From Loxodes magnus (lineage: Eukaryota; Ciliophora; Karyorelictea; Loxodida; Loxodidae), in contig CAMPDV010000444.1 in NCBI GenBank assembly GCA_946699065.1, forward strand, positions 1-64,000: a stretch of DNA of 64,000 nucleotides, given 5' to 3'. Within the stretch, counting starts at the first letter, position 1. Every line of letters starts with the position of its first letter. Both the position numbers and the translations under genes were made by a program. The notes under the pieces are model-generated. The model saw nothing but the letters and a program-made list of their open reading frames with translations, was not told where the DNA came from and did no database searches. Positions 22,905 through 36,158 of this stretch are shown piece by piece.

Positions 22905-25900
22905 TAAAAAGCAATTTGATCATAATTTCAATAAGTAACTAATTTTACTACAAGCAGTGCAGTTTATTCTTGTCCTCCCTACTATTTTAATCTGCATAGG
23001 ACAATTACGATATGCTGTCCATTTTTCAGTCTTACTTATATCACAACTTGTTCTTTCTTTTTATTTCCAATCTGATGCAAGTGGACTAAAGCCAAAAATA
23101 TTTTCAGGCTTATAATTTTTCATTGTTGTCTTCTGTCATTAGATTTGAGTATTTAAGTTTCTCTTCTAAAAACATAAAATGATGTCTGAAGTTATAAATT
23201 TAACGTTTGCTCTAATTTAGGTAGCTGACTTAGTTTCTTTTTATGACCCCCTATTATTCATATATCTCGTGATTTGTCAAGTTATAGCATTATGTTTCAG
23301 AGTAAGCTCTTACTAAAGAAAAGACTGAAAGTGGTGGTGAAAAATTTGTATGCAAGATTAACAGAAGATAAGATGAATCATAGTGTTTTACTAAGTAAAA
23401 ATAACTAAGAAGATATTATACCAGCAAACTTATGGATAAAGAAACTTAGTTAAGATAGTTAAAACTAACGGTTAGAATACTATCAGCAAAATGCATGAAA
23501 TGAATTTAAGAATAAAATGCAGCAGTTAAGAATAATGAGTTACTAGATTTTCTTAAACTATATTAAGAATTATTCAAACTACTTCCGTATAGACATTCCT
23601 TTAACCTACTAAAACCGTAACTCCAAAATTTTAGCCTAAACTTCTCTATTAAAGTGAGCAATTATGAGGGTTACCAGTAAGCATCACGAAGCAATAGTAA
23701 AATCTATATACAAAATTAAGTTTTTTTAAGTGTTGGAAATTGAATCTTTAATCAAAGAACTGTTTATGAAAACATTAATCATTCATTCAGATAGTTCTGG
23801 TCGATTTAAAGAACTAAAATATAAGGCTCTATCTAAATTTTCTTTAACCTTTGACATTACATGCAAAATTATAAATATTTAAATTGGCAAATATAGAACA
23901 TAAGATTAATAATGAGTAAGCAATAACTGGATGCTTATAGCTTTAATAATTTCATTGTCCTCTCTTTTTTCATTTAAGTTAAGTCCTTAGTCCTGATTCT
24001 TTATCATTTTGTTTTTCTTCATTTTTTCTCATTCTTCTACCTCTTATACAACTGAAGCGAGTATAACAAATCCTGACTAACTACAATTTACACTTTTTAT
24101 AGTTAGTAAAATTGAATTTTTCTATTGAGCATGATATTCCATTATCTCACATTTTTATTCGTTTATATCTCACATTTGGCATACTACATTTGAAGGTGTT
24201 TAAGTTTGGTTATAGCTTAGAACAAATTCGATTTAGATTTTCACTTTTTTCAGTTTAGCCCTTCTTATATAGAATCCTTCATTTGCTTATTCATATATTT
24301 AGTAAACCGAAAGATTTAAAGTATTGGATATAACTCAAATCATCCAACTCATATGGTCTGTTTCTTCAAAAATGAAGAATGCAACAAAACATCCTTTAAG
24401 ATCATTAGAGTAGTTTAGTACTTAGACAGAGAAATTTCCATTACTATCCTTATATCTCCTTTTAAAGTTTTTAATGATTTATATCATAAAAAAGAAAAGA
24501 ATCCTAATTTCGTAGCTCTATTTCTTATCAGGATTTCCTTCTCCTTTGCATAGGATAGAAGAATTATTTACAGGAGTTATCAAGATTTAGACTGTATAAG
24601 TTTGATAGTTTAAAATATGATTATTTGCCTGATTAAAGATACTTCTTCTAGTCATAAAACTAGTTTATGCTTTTTGTTCGAGTTTAGCTTTATATAGTTG
24701 AATTTTTTAATGATCTACATAAGCTAACCCATCTAGTTTTAGATATCTTGTACTTTGTTTACTAGTAAGATATTGGCAGATACTGTCTATATACTTCTGC
24801 AGTTTTTCAGGATGCTACTTTTAGTCTTGCTTCATAGTAACTAGAAACTGCTATTGCCATCTATTCTTGCTTCTCTATTTTTTAGGAAAGATATCATAAG
24901 AACTGTTTCATTCTAGAGGAGAAAGATTCAGAGTTCTGGTACTTATTTCAATAGCTACGTCATGCATAAAATTTTAAGCTTTTACATCTGAGGCGAATTA
25001 TCTAGTTTATAGGGTTTATATTTGCTAAGATAAGAATTATAATATCCTTTCTTCTTAGATATTAGAAAACATTTTAGTAGATGCGCTAAACTAGTCATGA
25101 GACAATGACTTCTACTACTAATGAACTGGTATAATCTACTTAAGGTAACTTAAAGTTTTTAGTGTAAATATTATTTATCTAATTTAAAAGGAAATTCTTG
25201 ATTGAATAAATCCTATGTAACAGATCATGGCTCTTAAGGGATATTCTTCATCTAAATCCGTAGCATCATCAAACTTTAGAGTAAATAAGGTATCTCACGC
25301 TTTTCCTTTTGGAGAGCTCACTATAAAATTTTCAGCTTGAGGAACTCTGTTAACATTGATTACTTTTTGGCTAGTTTACTTAGTCACTCCTTAAAAGGGA
25401 ATTGTATAGTAATTTCCTGACTCCAGCTCTTAAGTATTGATTTATATAAACAATGTAGTGGTAAAGGGGGTAGCAGTTTATCAAATGCTATCAAGACTTG
25501 GCAAAAAGAAACAGATTAGATATCTATGCTTGAATTAGAAACAAATCTATACATGTATAAAGATATTAGCTAGGTTAATTATGTTATATTCATTATTCTG
25601 TATCACTATAGAAACCGGAGATACTTATTACTGGTTATATTTAAGTACATTTTATCAAAAGTTTATTTTCAGTTGTTGGAAATAGTCCGCTCCATAAAGT
25701 TCTAAGAATGTTCATGCTGGAAAGTTTGTATCCTTATAAAGATAATGGAAGGATGCAAAGAAATGACACTTTTCTTCTACTTCTTTTTTTATTATTTGAA
25801 GTTTAGTTTTAGTCTATAACTAATCAACTTGATTTATATCTAAATCCTTCACCTTGGACTATCAAACGCTATTTTATAAAATGTGCAGTTATCCTGCAAA

Positions 25901-26257
25901 ATAATCTCTCTATTCTCATTATCAGAATATAAACCTTCATCGTCTTAGTTAAACTAACAAGTATATGAAGATTTAAAATCTTCATTTTACCAGAAATTTA
26001 AAATAAGAAAATTACAAATTAGACCTTCATAATGCTATCTAAGTATCTTTAATTTGAATCTATAAGTCTAAAACTATTAAACTCGATGTATTTTTGATGA
26101 GTAGAGATTCTATTAATGAGTTAATATTTTATTTTTCTAAAGCTTTAGGTAGATCATTAAGAGAAAGGCCAGTATTATTAAAGCCTATTAGCCTTGCCTC
26201 TGAGATATATTTTTGTAATGCTTTTTGGAGTTTGATATCATTTAAATATGAGATCAT
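22905..26257 (-). CDS. REJ/GPS-like multipass membrane protein (polycystin-1-like)
   Basis: One minus-strand frame stays open with Q/Q/W recoding from about 26257 to about 23100. N-terminal part: ISEARLIGFNNTGLSLNDL and LIESLLIKNTSSLIVLDLQ (repeat-like, possibly LRR). Then VNRVPQAENFIVSSPKGKA-WDTLFTLKF...DEEYPLRAMICYIGF, which fits an REJ domain (P-x-x-G-x-A-x-x-T-x-F ... D-x-x-PL). Farther down VVCQMWDINEQKC ... NCSQSGFVILASV resembles a GPS/GAIN motif (C ... W ... C ... C ... hydrophobic). A polar linker and at least two hydrophobic helices follow (YLPIQIFIILHVMS, TIASWCLLVTLIIAHF). REJ-GPS-TM order is that of polycystin-1 relatives, which ciliates carry in large families. Near 23120 the frame changes to a Cys-containing tail (MKNYKPENIFGFSPLASDW). 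Start uncertain; no signal peptide seen. Confidence 0.5.
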
Positions 26258-26548
26258 TTAAGGATATGTAAAGTTATCTTACTAGGTATGAAAATATCTA
26301 TATGATAAAAGCGTATTTCCAATGTAGCTTTAAACATGTTAGGTTTACTGAAGGAAAAAATCCAAAAAACTTATTTATCCAATTTAAAAAACTAAAGCAA
26401 ATACCTTTTAGCATAAAAAAGGGTACAAATTAGGATTTAAATATAAAAGCTTTCTATTCAATCTTAGATTTAATTCTATAACTATATGCAATATATAATA
26501 CAAAAAAACATCCTACAACCTTAGTCAAATAACAATACTCTTAATATA

Positions 26549-27880
26549 ATGGAAAGTGACTAATAAATAGAAATTAATTAATTAGCTAAGCATTGTATTT
26601 ATTATTTAAACGAAAAAGAATATACTTGATTAAATAATTTTTAGATCTATTTTAGTTGTAAAAATTAACTAAAATAAATTAATTAAACTAGATAAACTTT
26701 TTTCTTAGTTTCTAGTTATAATAAATAAAATAAGCAGTTTAATAATTATTTCTGCTCTTTGAAATATGAATTAATAGAGAATAACTAGAATCTCATATAT
26801 TTCTCATCTTATCAATACAAATTATCCTTGTCCTACTGGCTCTATTTAAGTTAGAAATACTTACTCTAATTTTTAAAAAATACTAAGAAGATTGACTTAG
26901 AGTCTCTCTTTAGTGTAAAATGTAAATAATGATCTTAATAGCTTTTTTAATAACTATCTGATTAAAGAGTTTGAAATATGCTTCAAATATTAAATAGAGA
27001 TATGAATTAAGAAAGTGCATCCCATTTATACCTTTAGTTATAATTATATAATCTCAAAACTTATTTAGTAACTAAGCTATTAATTCCCCTAATCCCTTCA
27101 TAGTTAACTATAATCCTTTTATTTATGGTACTGACTAACTTTCTTTTTTGTGGTTTTAGAGTATAAAATGCAGGAAGATATACCTTCTTATTTATTAAAT
27201 TGGGAAATAAAGGATTATTTATTTAGGTTATAGTTTAGTAGTAATAGATATTGTCCTATCTAACTTGCGTAGCTTAAGAGTAAGTTATACACTTCTCTAT
27301 TTTTAGTCTAACTTAAGCAAGCTAAAAATGCTTTAATGCTATTTATTTGTAAATAATTAAATTAGTTATTTATAGGGTTTAAAAGATAGGAAATACTGAG
27401 CAAAATAAGGTTTATCGATATTAAAAAGGACTAAAGTTAAATTGCTAGCTAGAAGATATAAGTAATTTTAAAGGTGATAAGTAGAAATAAGAACTATAGG
27501 ATTGCTATAGATATGAATAAGCATGAGTTTATTAGGAGAAATATTTGGAAGTGAAATAAGAATATTAGAATATAATATATCCTATTACTAGTAATACTTA
27601 TGAAATTAACTTCATAACCAATTTATGATCAATAGGCTACTATTAAGAAAATCCCTAATTAGTTATAAAATAGTCAAGAAAGAGAATTACAACTCTCATA
27701 TTATTATCTTAAAGTTAGTTTAGGAAAATAAGATTCTATGTTCAGTTAACATTCTTAAAGAAAGATCCAATTCATTAAGGAATGGCAAAAATTATTAGAC
27801 TAGCTACAAAGTAAAAGCCACATAAAATTTATCATCTAGCAAAATCATTTGATATTATAATCTTTCAACATAACTCATTA
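26549..27880 (+). CDS. Unrecognised plus-strand frame
   Basis: An ATG at 26549 opens MESDQQIEINQLAKHC followed by YYLNEKEYTW and polar/aromatic sequence for about 150 codons. Coherent segments continue in other frames to about 27850 (NPFIVNYNPFIYGTD, NSQERELQLSYYYLK). No domain recognised. Because this code has few stops, a random AT-rich stretch can look open, so confidence is low. It is divergent to the REJ-like gene on the left and faces the LINE fragment on the right. Confidence 0.3.
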
Positions 27881-27984
27881 AATATTTCTAAAGCTTAGTA
27901 AAATAAAAAATAAATAAGGTAAAAAGAATGTAAAAAGGAATATCACATATAATAAAATAAATTTAAACTAAAAGAGTTTTTTAA

Positions 27985-29295
27985 TATTGTTTACATCTCA
28001 TCATTTTTCTTTAATTAGTTCTTCTTTCTACTCATCTTTAGCTTCTTCCTTTTTTGCTTTCTCCATTTCTAGAATCTCAAGTCTCCTTGTCATTAGCTTC
28101 TTATGAAATATTTTGATCTATAAGTCTAAATACTCCAATTTAGGACCTTGAAAATGAGTTTAGATATTCTTGATCGTATAGTATAAGGCGCCTTAAGTCA
28201 TAATTTCCGATCTTTTCCGATAATCAATTCATTATATTAGAATAGTACACACATTTAAAGATATGCTCGAAAGTTTCATACTCTCCACACATACAATAGG
28301 GATTTTCAATGGGGTAATGACAATCTTAAAGATCCTTACGGAAATTATAATTTTAGGTTCTAAGTTTATATATACTTGATAATTTCTCGTCTATACTATT
28401 TGTTTAATTTAGTATAAGTAATTTGTGGAAATTGTTAAAGATTACCAAATTATTCAGTATATACTTTAGCTGTTTTCATTCTCATAAATTTTTTAGTAGT
28501 TACTTTGTAGAATTAATTGTTGTATTTTTTCTCTTACATGTTTAGTAAAAGTTTTAAGATTGGTATTATTCTATTAATTCTGCAGATCGATATTATAAAG
28601 GTCTGATAATTGCTATACTTAATCGTAGTATTGAAATCCCTTTTTTCCATATATTAATGAAAAGAGAGCCTATTGTTGATTTTGGAAAATCAATACTTTC
28701 TTATTTAATTTTATGGTAAAATCTGAAGAATTTTATAGCCATAATGTGCTTAAAGGGTAATCAATTCAGGTCTATATAACATGATTCATTAAATGTTGAA
28801 GTTGCTACTTAAAAAGCTTTTCTTGAAATTAATCTCATGCTTGATTCTATTCTGTTCAGAACTCCAGTTACTCCATTTTGAATACTTCATGGTACTAAAT
28901 ATCCTCCATATTCTGCTTTATGTAATGTAAAAAGTCTACATAAAGTTTTAAAATGTCAAGGAGTTACATTCTTATATCTCATCAGTTAAAAAACAGCTTT
29001 CTTCATTGCAGCTATATATTTGAATGCAACTTCTTTGCAATGGGGATTCAAGTTCTTCTTCTGATGTAGAATAACTCCTAAATATGTTACTTGTTCTTTT
29101 TAAGCAATTGGTTAATTTCCTAATCATAAATTTAAAATTTATTATTTCTGATTCTTCTTTAGAAATTAGATGCATTCAGATTTGGTAACATTTATCTTTA
29201 AATATGTTCATGCAAAAACTTTATTTGTTTCATTATTAAATTCTACATCTACTTTGCAGATTTGGAAAGAAGAATAAGATCATCTGCTCTCTTTC
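27985..29295 (-). mobile_element. 5'-truncated non-LTR retrotransposon (RT C-terminal half)
   Basis: The minus strand starts inside the RT palm at the ADD motif (RADDLILLSKSAK; 29279-29290), then W-T-Y-L-K-I-N-V-T-K-S-E (the conserved [W]..L.IN..KT/S of LINE RTs, Trp as TGA), a frame change, GVILHQKKNLNPHCKEV (LGV-type motif), AAMKKAVF, DLNWLPFK and a terminal Cys-His cluster CMCGEYETFEHIFKC (about 28250-28295), then YLDLQIKIFHKKL, RRLEILEMEKAKKEEAKDE. Everything N-terminal of the catalytic Asp pair is missing, as expected of 5' truncation. Several TGA codons sit as Trp (KNLWEWKQL, NIMNWLSEK). The same C terminus recurs at 50940-51295. Target site duplications were not resolved. Confidence 0.75.
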
Positions 29296-29940
29296 CTCAT
29301 TTTTTTCAGAAGCTTCTTTGCTTTTATCATTTTCTGGATTTTTTCTCTTCTTCAGCTTGCTCTAAGTATTATAACCCTTCTGCTAGCGTTAATTTGCTCT
29401 CTTTTAAGTTTCTATTTTCCTAATTGATATTCTAAAGTACATTTTTTTCCTTATATGCACAACCTTTCTAAGACTGAACTGCTTAAAATTAATTTTATAT
29501 TACACCACTCTCAGAATACTAACTTTGTAACTTTTAAATTATATACTCACCACTTTTTATCTCCTCAAATACATATGGAGATAGAAAGTTTTCATATTGA
29601 ATGCATTTATCTTCTCTTATCATGCTAATGAACTAGAAAGTTTTCTTTTAATCTTAGCATTCCCAAATTTAAATTTCTAGCTTTTAATTAAGTTTTCTTC
29701 TACTTAATTATTTGCTCTAACCTTCCTAGCACTGTAAAATACTACCGTATCCTCTGCCTTAAAATGATTGGTAAATGATTTTAATTAGTCAAGCTTCAGA
29801 TCTATGAAACGTTACTTTGTTTTGAAAAGTTTTTAGTTTTAATTGGCTTGGCTATTGTTGATTTGCCTTGTTGGAAATTTGTGTTGCTGCTTTTGACCAT
29901 AAAGTAGTTTTGGTTTGAACTAGAGTGGTTTAAGGTGTTT
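29296..29940 (-). CDS. Unrecognised coiled-coil protein next to LINE fragment
   Basis: Minus-strand segments: SSNQNYFMVKSSNTNF, AKPIKTKNFSK, then IDLKLDQLKSFTNHFKAEDT and VVFYSARKVRANNQVEENL, then after shifts CIQYENFLSPYVFEEIKSGE and a clear coiled coil (NVLQNINQENRNLKESKL, AEGLQYLEQAEEEKKSRK). The coiled coil ends exactly where the RT ADD motif begins, so the LINE seems to have inserted into, or replaced, the 3' half of this gene. Polar Ser/Thr/Lys-rich N terminus. No catalytic motif seen. Confidence 0.45.
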
Positions 29941-30306
29941 ATTGTTGTTTAAATATATTATCCTTTATAAAGCAATTTAGTTAGTTAGATAAGGATTTAA
30001 CTTCTTTTTAAGACTATTGTGTTCTTATTTATCTACAATTCTTTAAGATTGAAATTAATCCTGGTCGTTTAAGAACTGATTAGATAGTAGCTTCTTTGAG
30101 TTATTTGTTATTATTGAGGAAGAGACTTTAGAGTTTAGTTGCTAAATCTTTTGTATAGTAATTTACTCTATCACAGCTATTCTCCTCGCTTAGAATGATC
30201 TGACTTGCAGTTATAAAGAGGATCTGAGTAGGTTTGATTTAGTATCTAGCATTAAGTTTGTTAGTGGAAGTTAAAGGAAATGTTTGAAAAGTATGGTTGA
30301 AATAGT
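29941..30306. other. Left flank of copy B
   Basis: T/G-rich sequence just before the point where homology with position 1 of the window begins. Copy A is cut by the window edge, so this may also belong to the duplicated block. No gene recognised. Confidence 0.4.
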
Positions 30307-31107
30307 GTTGATTCTAGGAGTTTATAAAGGTATTATACTTGTTACATTTAAAAGCTAGATGCCTTTGCTGAATAATTTGTATCTGAATTAATTGTTTACA
30401 CTAGTTAATTTGATACTCCTAATTACCTATAAATTTAGCAGTTGTTGATTAAATTAGTAAAATAAAAGGAAAGTATCTAGAGTTAATGATTGATATTAAA
30501 CTATTAAATTAAATAAAAAATATTATATCCTAAAAGCATAATAACCATATAGTCTATAAGCATTAAATCAAACTTAAATTATTTCAATTATATTAGGTAA
30601 ATCTCTACCTTTATAAGTATAAGACTTAATAAAGGCTCATTATACCAAACTTTCTTTTTAACCTCAAGAAACTATCACTACTATCATTGATAGTTATATA
30701 TAACAGATAAGGCTTTTCTTATGAAAGATAACTTTTCCAAAATAAATCACTTATTTATAAAAGTTTAACCAAAAATATAGATATAAAAGCTATAGATAGC
30801 TTATCTAAGCAGATCATTTGGAACCTATATATGCTTAGGATATTATCAAACAAAATAACCATTCTACAACTTTCTTAATTTGCCCTTTTTCAGGCCATTT
30901 TTCTCAAGAGTACAAGTAAAGAAGCATATTCTTATTTTAAGTTCCTAGAGTCTCCTCTCTTAAATTTAAAAGAAACTTCCTTCTGAAAGAAAGATATGGG
31001 TGTTCAGTCCTTCATTGTTTCTAATAAGCGGAAAAAGCGATAAAGCTGGAATAGCTTAACTATATCACGATCAATTTGACTAGTTAGTAGTTCTTAGAAA
31101 TTAGAAA

Positions 31108-31940
31108 ATGGAAATAATAGCAAAATTATGGTAGTTAATGTTTTTATCATTCCTAACGAGACAAACTTAGATCCAAATAGTGTGATTTTCTTGATATGTA
31201 ACAAAGCTACACTACTAAGGCTTACTTAGTGATATTTAAGAAGATAAAAATTAAAATAAGAATAAGACTAAATAAAAGCAATATGATAAGAACTTAATTT
31301 TACTTATTAGGATATAAAAGGAATGGAATAAACTATATTACTTATTGATGGAACCTATCTTTCAGATTAATCAACAAAACCTTTTTCTAAATAACAAGTA
31401 ACTCACTTTAAACCAGTTTAAGTACAACCACAACTTTAATACAATGCTTTATTATCAATCATTACAATTACAATAGTTCAAAATACAGACCAAGATTCAT
31501 TTCAGACCAATTATAAATATTATTTAAGTACTCAGTATTAAACTAGTATCATCATATAGAGACTATGGTTAAATAGAAAGATTAATTAAGGATAAAAAGA
31601 AATTACTAATTTCTTTCTTGCCTACTAAATACAACTCAGCAACATTCAACTCTTTCATACCAGTACAAAGATCAAAAAATGCTGAGCAATATTCATTTAA
31701 AGACGTGTACGCTATATTCTATTGCTTAGACAGATTTTTATTTTCAAGATCAAGAACAAACTTTCTACTAATCAAAGAAAATTCTCCATTAAAATACTGA
31801 GCTCAAAAATAAAGATTGCAGAACACCGATCTTGAACAAAAATGCAAGAAAAGTTTCACGCTTGAGACTCTTGAGATAGCTTAAATAACCTCATTAGATC
31901 AAAACTCACGTTCATTCTACCTAGAACTATCTCTTTAGTT
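31108..31940 (+). pseudogene. Unrecognised protein, copy B version
   Basis: Counterpart of 806-1640. Starts at the same ATG, but single-base losses in A-runs and T-runs (near 31163, 31183 and 31448) change the frame relative to copy A. The second half is clean: RSKNAEQYSFKDVYAIFYCLD, RFLFSRSRTNFLLIKENSPL and QNTDLEQKCKKSFTLETLE. Function unknown. Confidence 0.4.
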
Positions 31941-32989
31941 TATTTTGTTTTAGTAATCTCTAATTCGTTTATTCAGCATTATATAGCTGAAGCTATTCAT
32001 AATTGTTCAATAACTATTTGCTGCTCTAGCTATTTTTAATTTTCTTATTAAATATATTATCTTATAGCAAAACTTATTTAGACATTGTTTAATATAGAAT
32101 CCGTTACCTTACTTAAATGAAATTTAATTTGCCTTTATTTATTCGGGTCTTCATTGATATGCCTTTGTTAAGCCTTCAATCTCTGCTAATTTGTTAGAGT
32201 TGATTTTACATCTTTCAATTAGTTGGTTTTTTGTGATTATATCTAATTTTGTACTGAGAAACTACTATTATTTTGTAAGTCTTAAATTTTTGGTAAATTA
32301 TAGTTGATAACTAGGTTTTATTCCTACTTCTTAAAAATGTAAAGTACTTGAATGTTTTCTGTTTCTTATGTTTTGAAAGTTAAGTTTGTTTAATAAAGCT
32401 TTATACTAGTATTACCTATCTGTTATAGATAAAGACTTATTTCTTTTATTAAGCTTATTGTTTTATTCTCTTTTATATTGCTTTAATTAGAACTTCTTAA
32501 AAATAAAGATTAAAAGCTATTAAATTAATGTTGTAGCTGCTATAAATTTAGCTTCTTTTAAGTGTCTTTAAGCAAACTTATCATTTTTAGCCTAATAAGA
32601 TAAATAATTTATCTATCCTTTTTCTGCTTAAATTTAAATCTGGTTTAACTAACTTTTTTATTACCTTATTATTTCACTAAAGAGGCTTTTTCCTCCTCAT
32701 CAACTTCTAACTTTATTTTACAGATTGAATATCATAAGAACAGATTGCAGTACTATTCAAAGTATTAAACTACGATTCTCTTTACTCTACTTATTCAATC
32801 TTGTTTGAAGCATCTATCTGTTATGATTTGCTAAGAGCTTTTCTTTAAGGTCTATTAACATCTAAAGAAGTGTTCTCAGAAAATGTATTAGCATTACTTG
32901 ATTAAATAAAGCTATCTTAACTCTTAATCTCTTAGTTTTATTTCTACTAAGCTACTAAGAGACCTATCAGTAATGAGCTGTAGCCTAAT

Positions 32990-33790
32990 ATTAGTTGGCT
33001 AATTAATTAGTTTCTGTTGTTTAAGAAGAGACTAAGCTTTCTAATGGTTAGTCTTAGTTGTATGCTAGTTCTTAAAAATTAGTTTTGAGTTAGTTGGTGT
33101 GTGTATGCTATAGATTTGGTTATGATGTAAGATAGTTTTAGAGTAATTAATTGGAGGCAGTTAAACTGTATGGTATGATATTGGTGTAGTGATTTGAATT
33201 GATAATGAATGGTGTTGTAAAGTGGTTTTATCCTTATAGTGTATTGGTTGAGACTAATTAAGAAGTTTAGATTAATTTTAATTAATCTTAAATACTTAAG
33301 AGAGGTTAATTAAGCAAGATAACTTCTAATTTAATCTTAAGTTCAAAGAATCAACTTATTAATACTATATCAAATCAGTCCACACCTACAATCCTCATCA
33401 AAGTTATTCCAAAATACAATTCCATATAATACAGAGCTAACCTTATCTATTCCTTTTCATGTAGATAGGGAGCAATAGTATCTAAGCCTAATTTATAAAC
33501 ATGTAAAACATATCATTCATTAATATGTCTTACTAACCAACTTTCTATTCATATAACAGATTAACATTATCTACCACATTTAACTCCTATTAAACTACAA
33601 TCTATATCACACCATTTATATTTATTCTAGATTATATCTACTATTTATTAGTTTCAGAAAGCACCAGTAAAACATAATATTTATCCCTTTAGTATCTCTA
33701 ATACCTTATCATCCTATTTATTATCTTTATGGCAAAACATCTTTATCTCCTCTTACCCAAAATAGCTTATTGTCCTTATAAATATGAAAA
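32990..33790. other. Skew-switch intergenic tract, copy B
   Basis: C-poor then G-poor halves around the GATTAATT/AATTAATC hairpin near 33271-33289; essentially the same sequence as 2690-3500 and 54150-54950. No coding signal. Confidence 0.55.
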
Positions 33791-33829
33791 CCATCGTTTC
33801 CATTCGTTTTAGATAGCTAGTTTCTAAGC

Positions 33830-36150
33830 TCTTTCTCGAATTTTTATTTAGCGTCTCATATAAAATTTTGGCTTTATTGACTCTTAGCTGAAATTTAATA
33901 TCTTTCAACAAACAAAATTAGGAAAATTATTTTTGCTTCTTAAATCCATGAGTTTGCTTAAGCTGTTTAAAGGTAACCAAATAACGTTAGCAAATACTTA
34001 AAATTTAGACTAAGGAATCTTTAAATTTAGATTTACAGTTATGCCTTTCAATACAAAGATAGACTTAATTGCAATTTGGTGGAGAAAATGCTTTTTTGTA
34101 AGATTCTACTACAGTCAAACAGAAGCAAAGGAGAGTTTAAAAGCATGATATTAAAATAAGTCAGTAGATTTTTATTTAAAGGTAAAAACTATGCTAGATA
34201 AATTTACTTTGGCAGTGGAACTTAATACTGAAACACAAGAAAGATTTAGAAAGTTAAATAATACTAAAATAAAAGTTTAAATATTGAAGTGTAATTAGTC
34301 TAAGGAATAAATAGAATAAGCCAGACAATTATATCAATAAGATTTTAAGATATCTTTAACTTTTATAAGATATAAGCTTAATTTAGAAAGCTTAAGAATT
34401 ATTGCATTCAATAAAACTAAACTGATTATTTTCTTTATACGATAATATATAAAAGCTATATATTTAATTATCTATCATTTCAATAATTAATATAAGTTAT
34501 ATCTATCTAATTTTTGAATCCAAACTTGTTAAACTTTATTTTTCGCCTAATTTATTTAGATTTTATTAAATTCAATTTTAAAAGCCAATCTTATTTTTAT
34601 ACCCCTTAAACAATAATTTACCTACTTTTAATTAATATATTTAATTCTTTAATAACTTATGTTCAAATTAGGAAGCTTATGTTATAAAATTGTTATTACT
34701 CTATCTTAAATACCAAGTATCCATTCTTATTTAAAATCTAAATACTAAAAATTAAACTGTAAACCTTCATTTTGTTCAAAAGAGGATAAATTTATTAACG
34801 TTCTTTCGTATAATCAGGATTAATTTCTGCTCCCCTACACGCCTGATATAGTAATGTTTTTGGAACCGTCTAAATTGTTTCTTCCACTGGACATACAGCT
34901 TAGTATGAGAACATTTTGCGTTGTCTTAATGAATATTCCAGAAAAACATTGCAATTTTTAATTTTATTGACTGATAACCAGAATCTAGATAATAAGGTAG
35001 CATCTTCCACATTTAAAGCATTTATCACTGTTAATTATTTGAACTTTAAATTATCCTATATACATTTTATATAGGATAAATATACTTTAATTAAGAACCT
35101 GCCAAATCAATTATATAGGGAACTTTTTATTTTCTTCATAAGATTTAAAATTTTTAAATTTTATCTTAGTTTGCTGTGGGAACTTACCATATCATTACTT
35201 CTCAACAAGATGCTTTTAATTCAAAAGAGCTTTCAGACTTATTTTAAGATCATAGAGCACTGTTGAAAAGTTTAATTTTAAACAAAAGGACAAATCTATA
35301 ACGCTTTTACTCCATAATTTATGAATTCAAAAGGATTATCTACAGTGACCACTCCTCTTCTTACAAAAATATCAATATCAAGAATACATTTTACTACATC
35401 AGAGCCTTTTCGTAATGCCAAAAGTCACAATATTTTTCCTGATACACTGCCATTAGGAGATCTTTACTCTCTAGTAGGGCTCTTATGAACTTTTAATTTA
35501 ATTCAAGGATTATTCATAATATTTAGCTGGTTAAATTAACCTTCATGTGCTACTAAGTAATATATTACACTACTTTTAGACAACTTAAAATTTGAACTAT
35601 GTAAATTCTACTCTCTTGCATCTTTTTCTAAGCTAAAATCGAATATCACAGAAGTAAGTATTAATTTGAATGTTATCTAGAAGACTAAATTTAAAGGGGA
35701 AGATTTATCTGCTAAGTATAAGGAGGCTAGGATTTAATAATCTGATGAGAACGTTTCTAAAGATAAATAAATAAACGTGATTCTACCTTTATTAGGCTCA
35801 CCACGATTAGTAAAAAAACCAAATTTTGTTGTTAAAATAGTCTAGAAATATTTCTGGCTTCGTCTGATCTCTTTGGTCACTTTTTTCTCAGTTTTTTAAA
35901 TAAAAATTTATTACCTTTACTCTCAAAATTCTTGTATTTCTTTCCAAAGGCTAAAGTTAAAAGGGAATAGAATAAAATCCAATTCTTGTGCCAAATTTCA
36001 CAATCGAATTTAATTTTCTTCTTAAAGATATAATTTGTCTCAGTCATTTCTTCAGGTTTTTTCAATTCCTAACCAGATAAACGACATAGAGGCATTATTA
36101 TTCTGAGACTTGGACTTCAGCACCCTAATTATATTCTGGTAGCAATTGAG
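33830..36150 (-). other. Unrecognised minus-strand coding-like region, copy B
   Basis: Counterpart of 3530-5850. Segments such as MTETNYIFKKKIKFDCEIWHK (about 36060) and SGKILQLLALRKGSDVVKC (about 35430) are readable, with frame breaks elsewhere. Not assigned to a family. Confidence 0.3.
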
Positions 36151-36158
36151 AGAACTCT

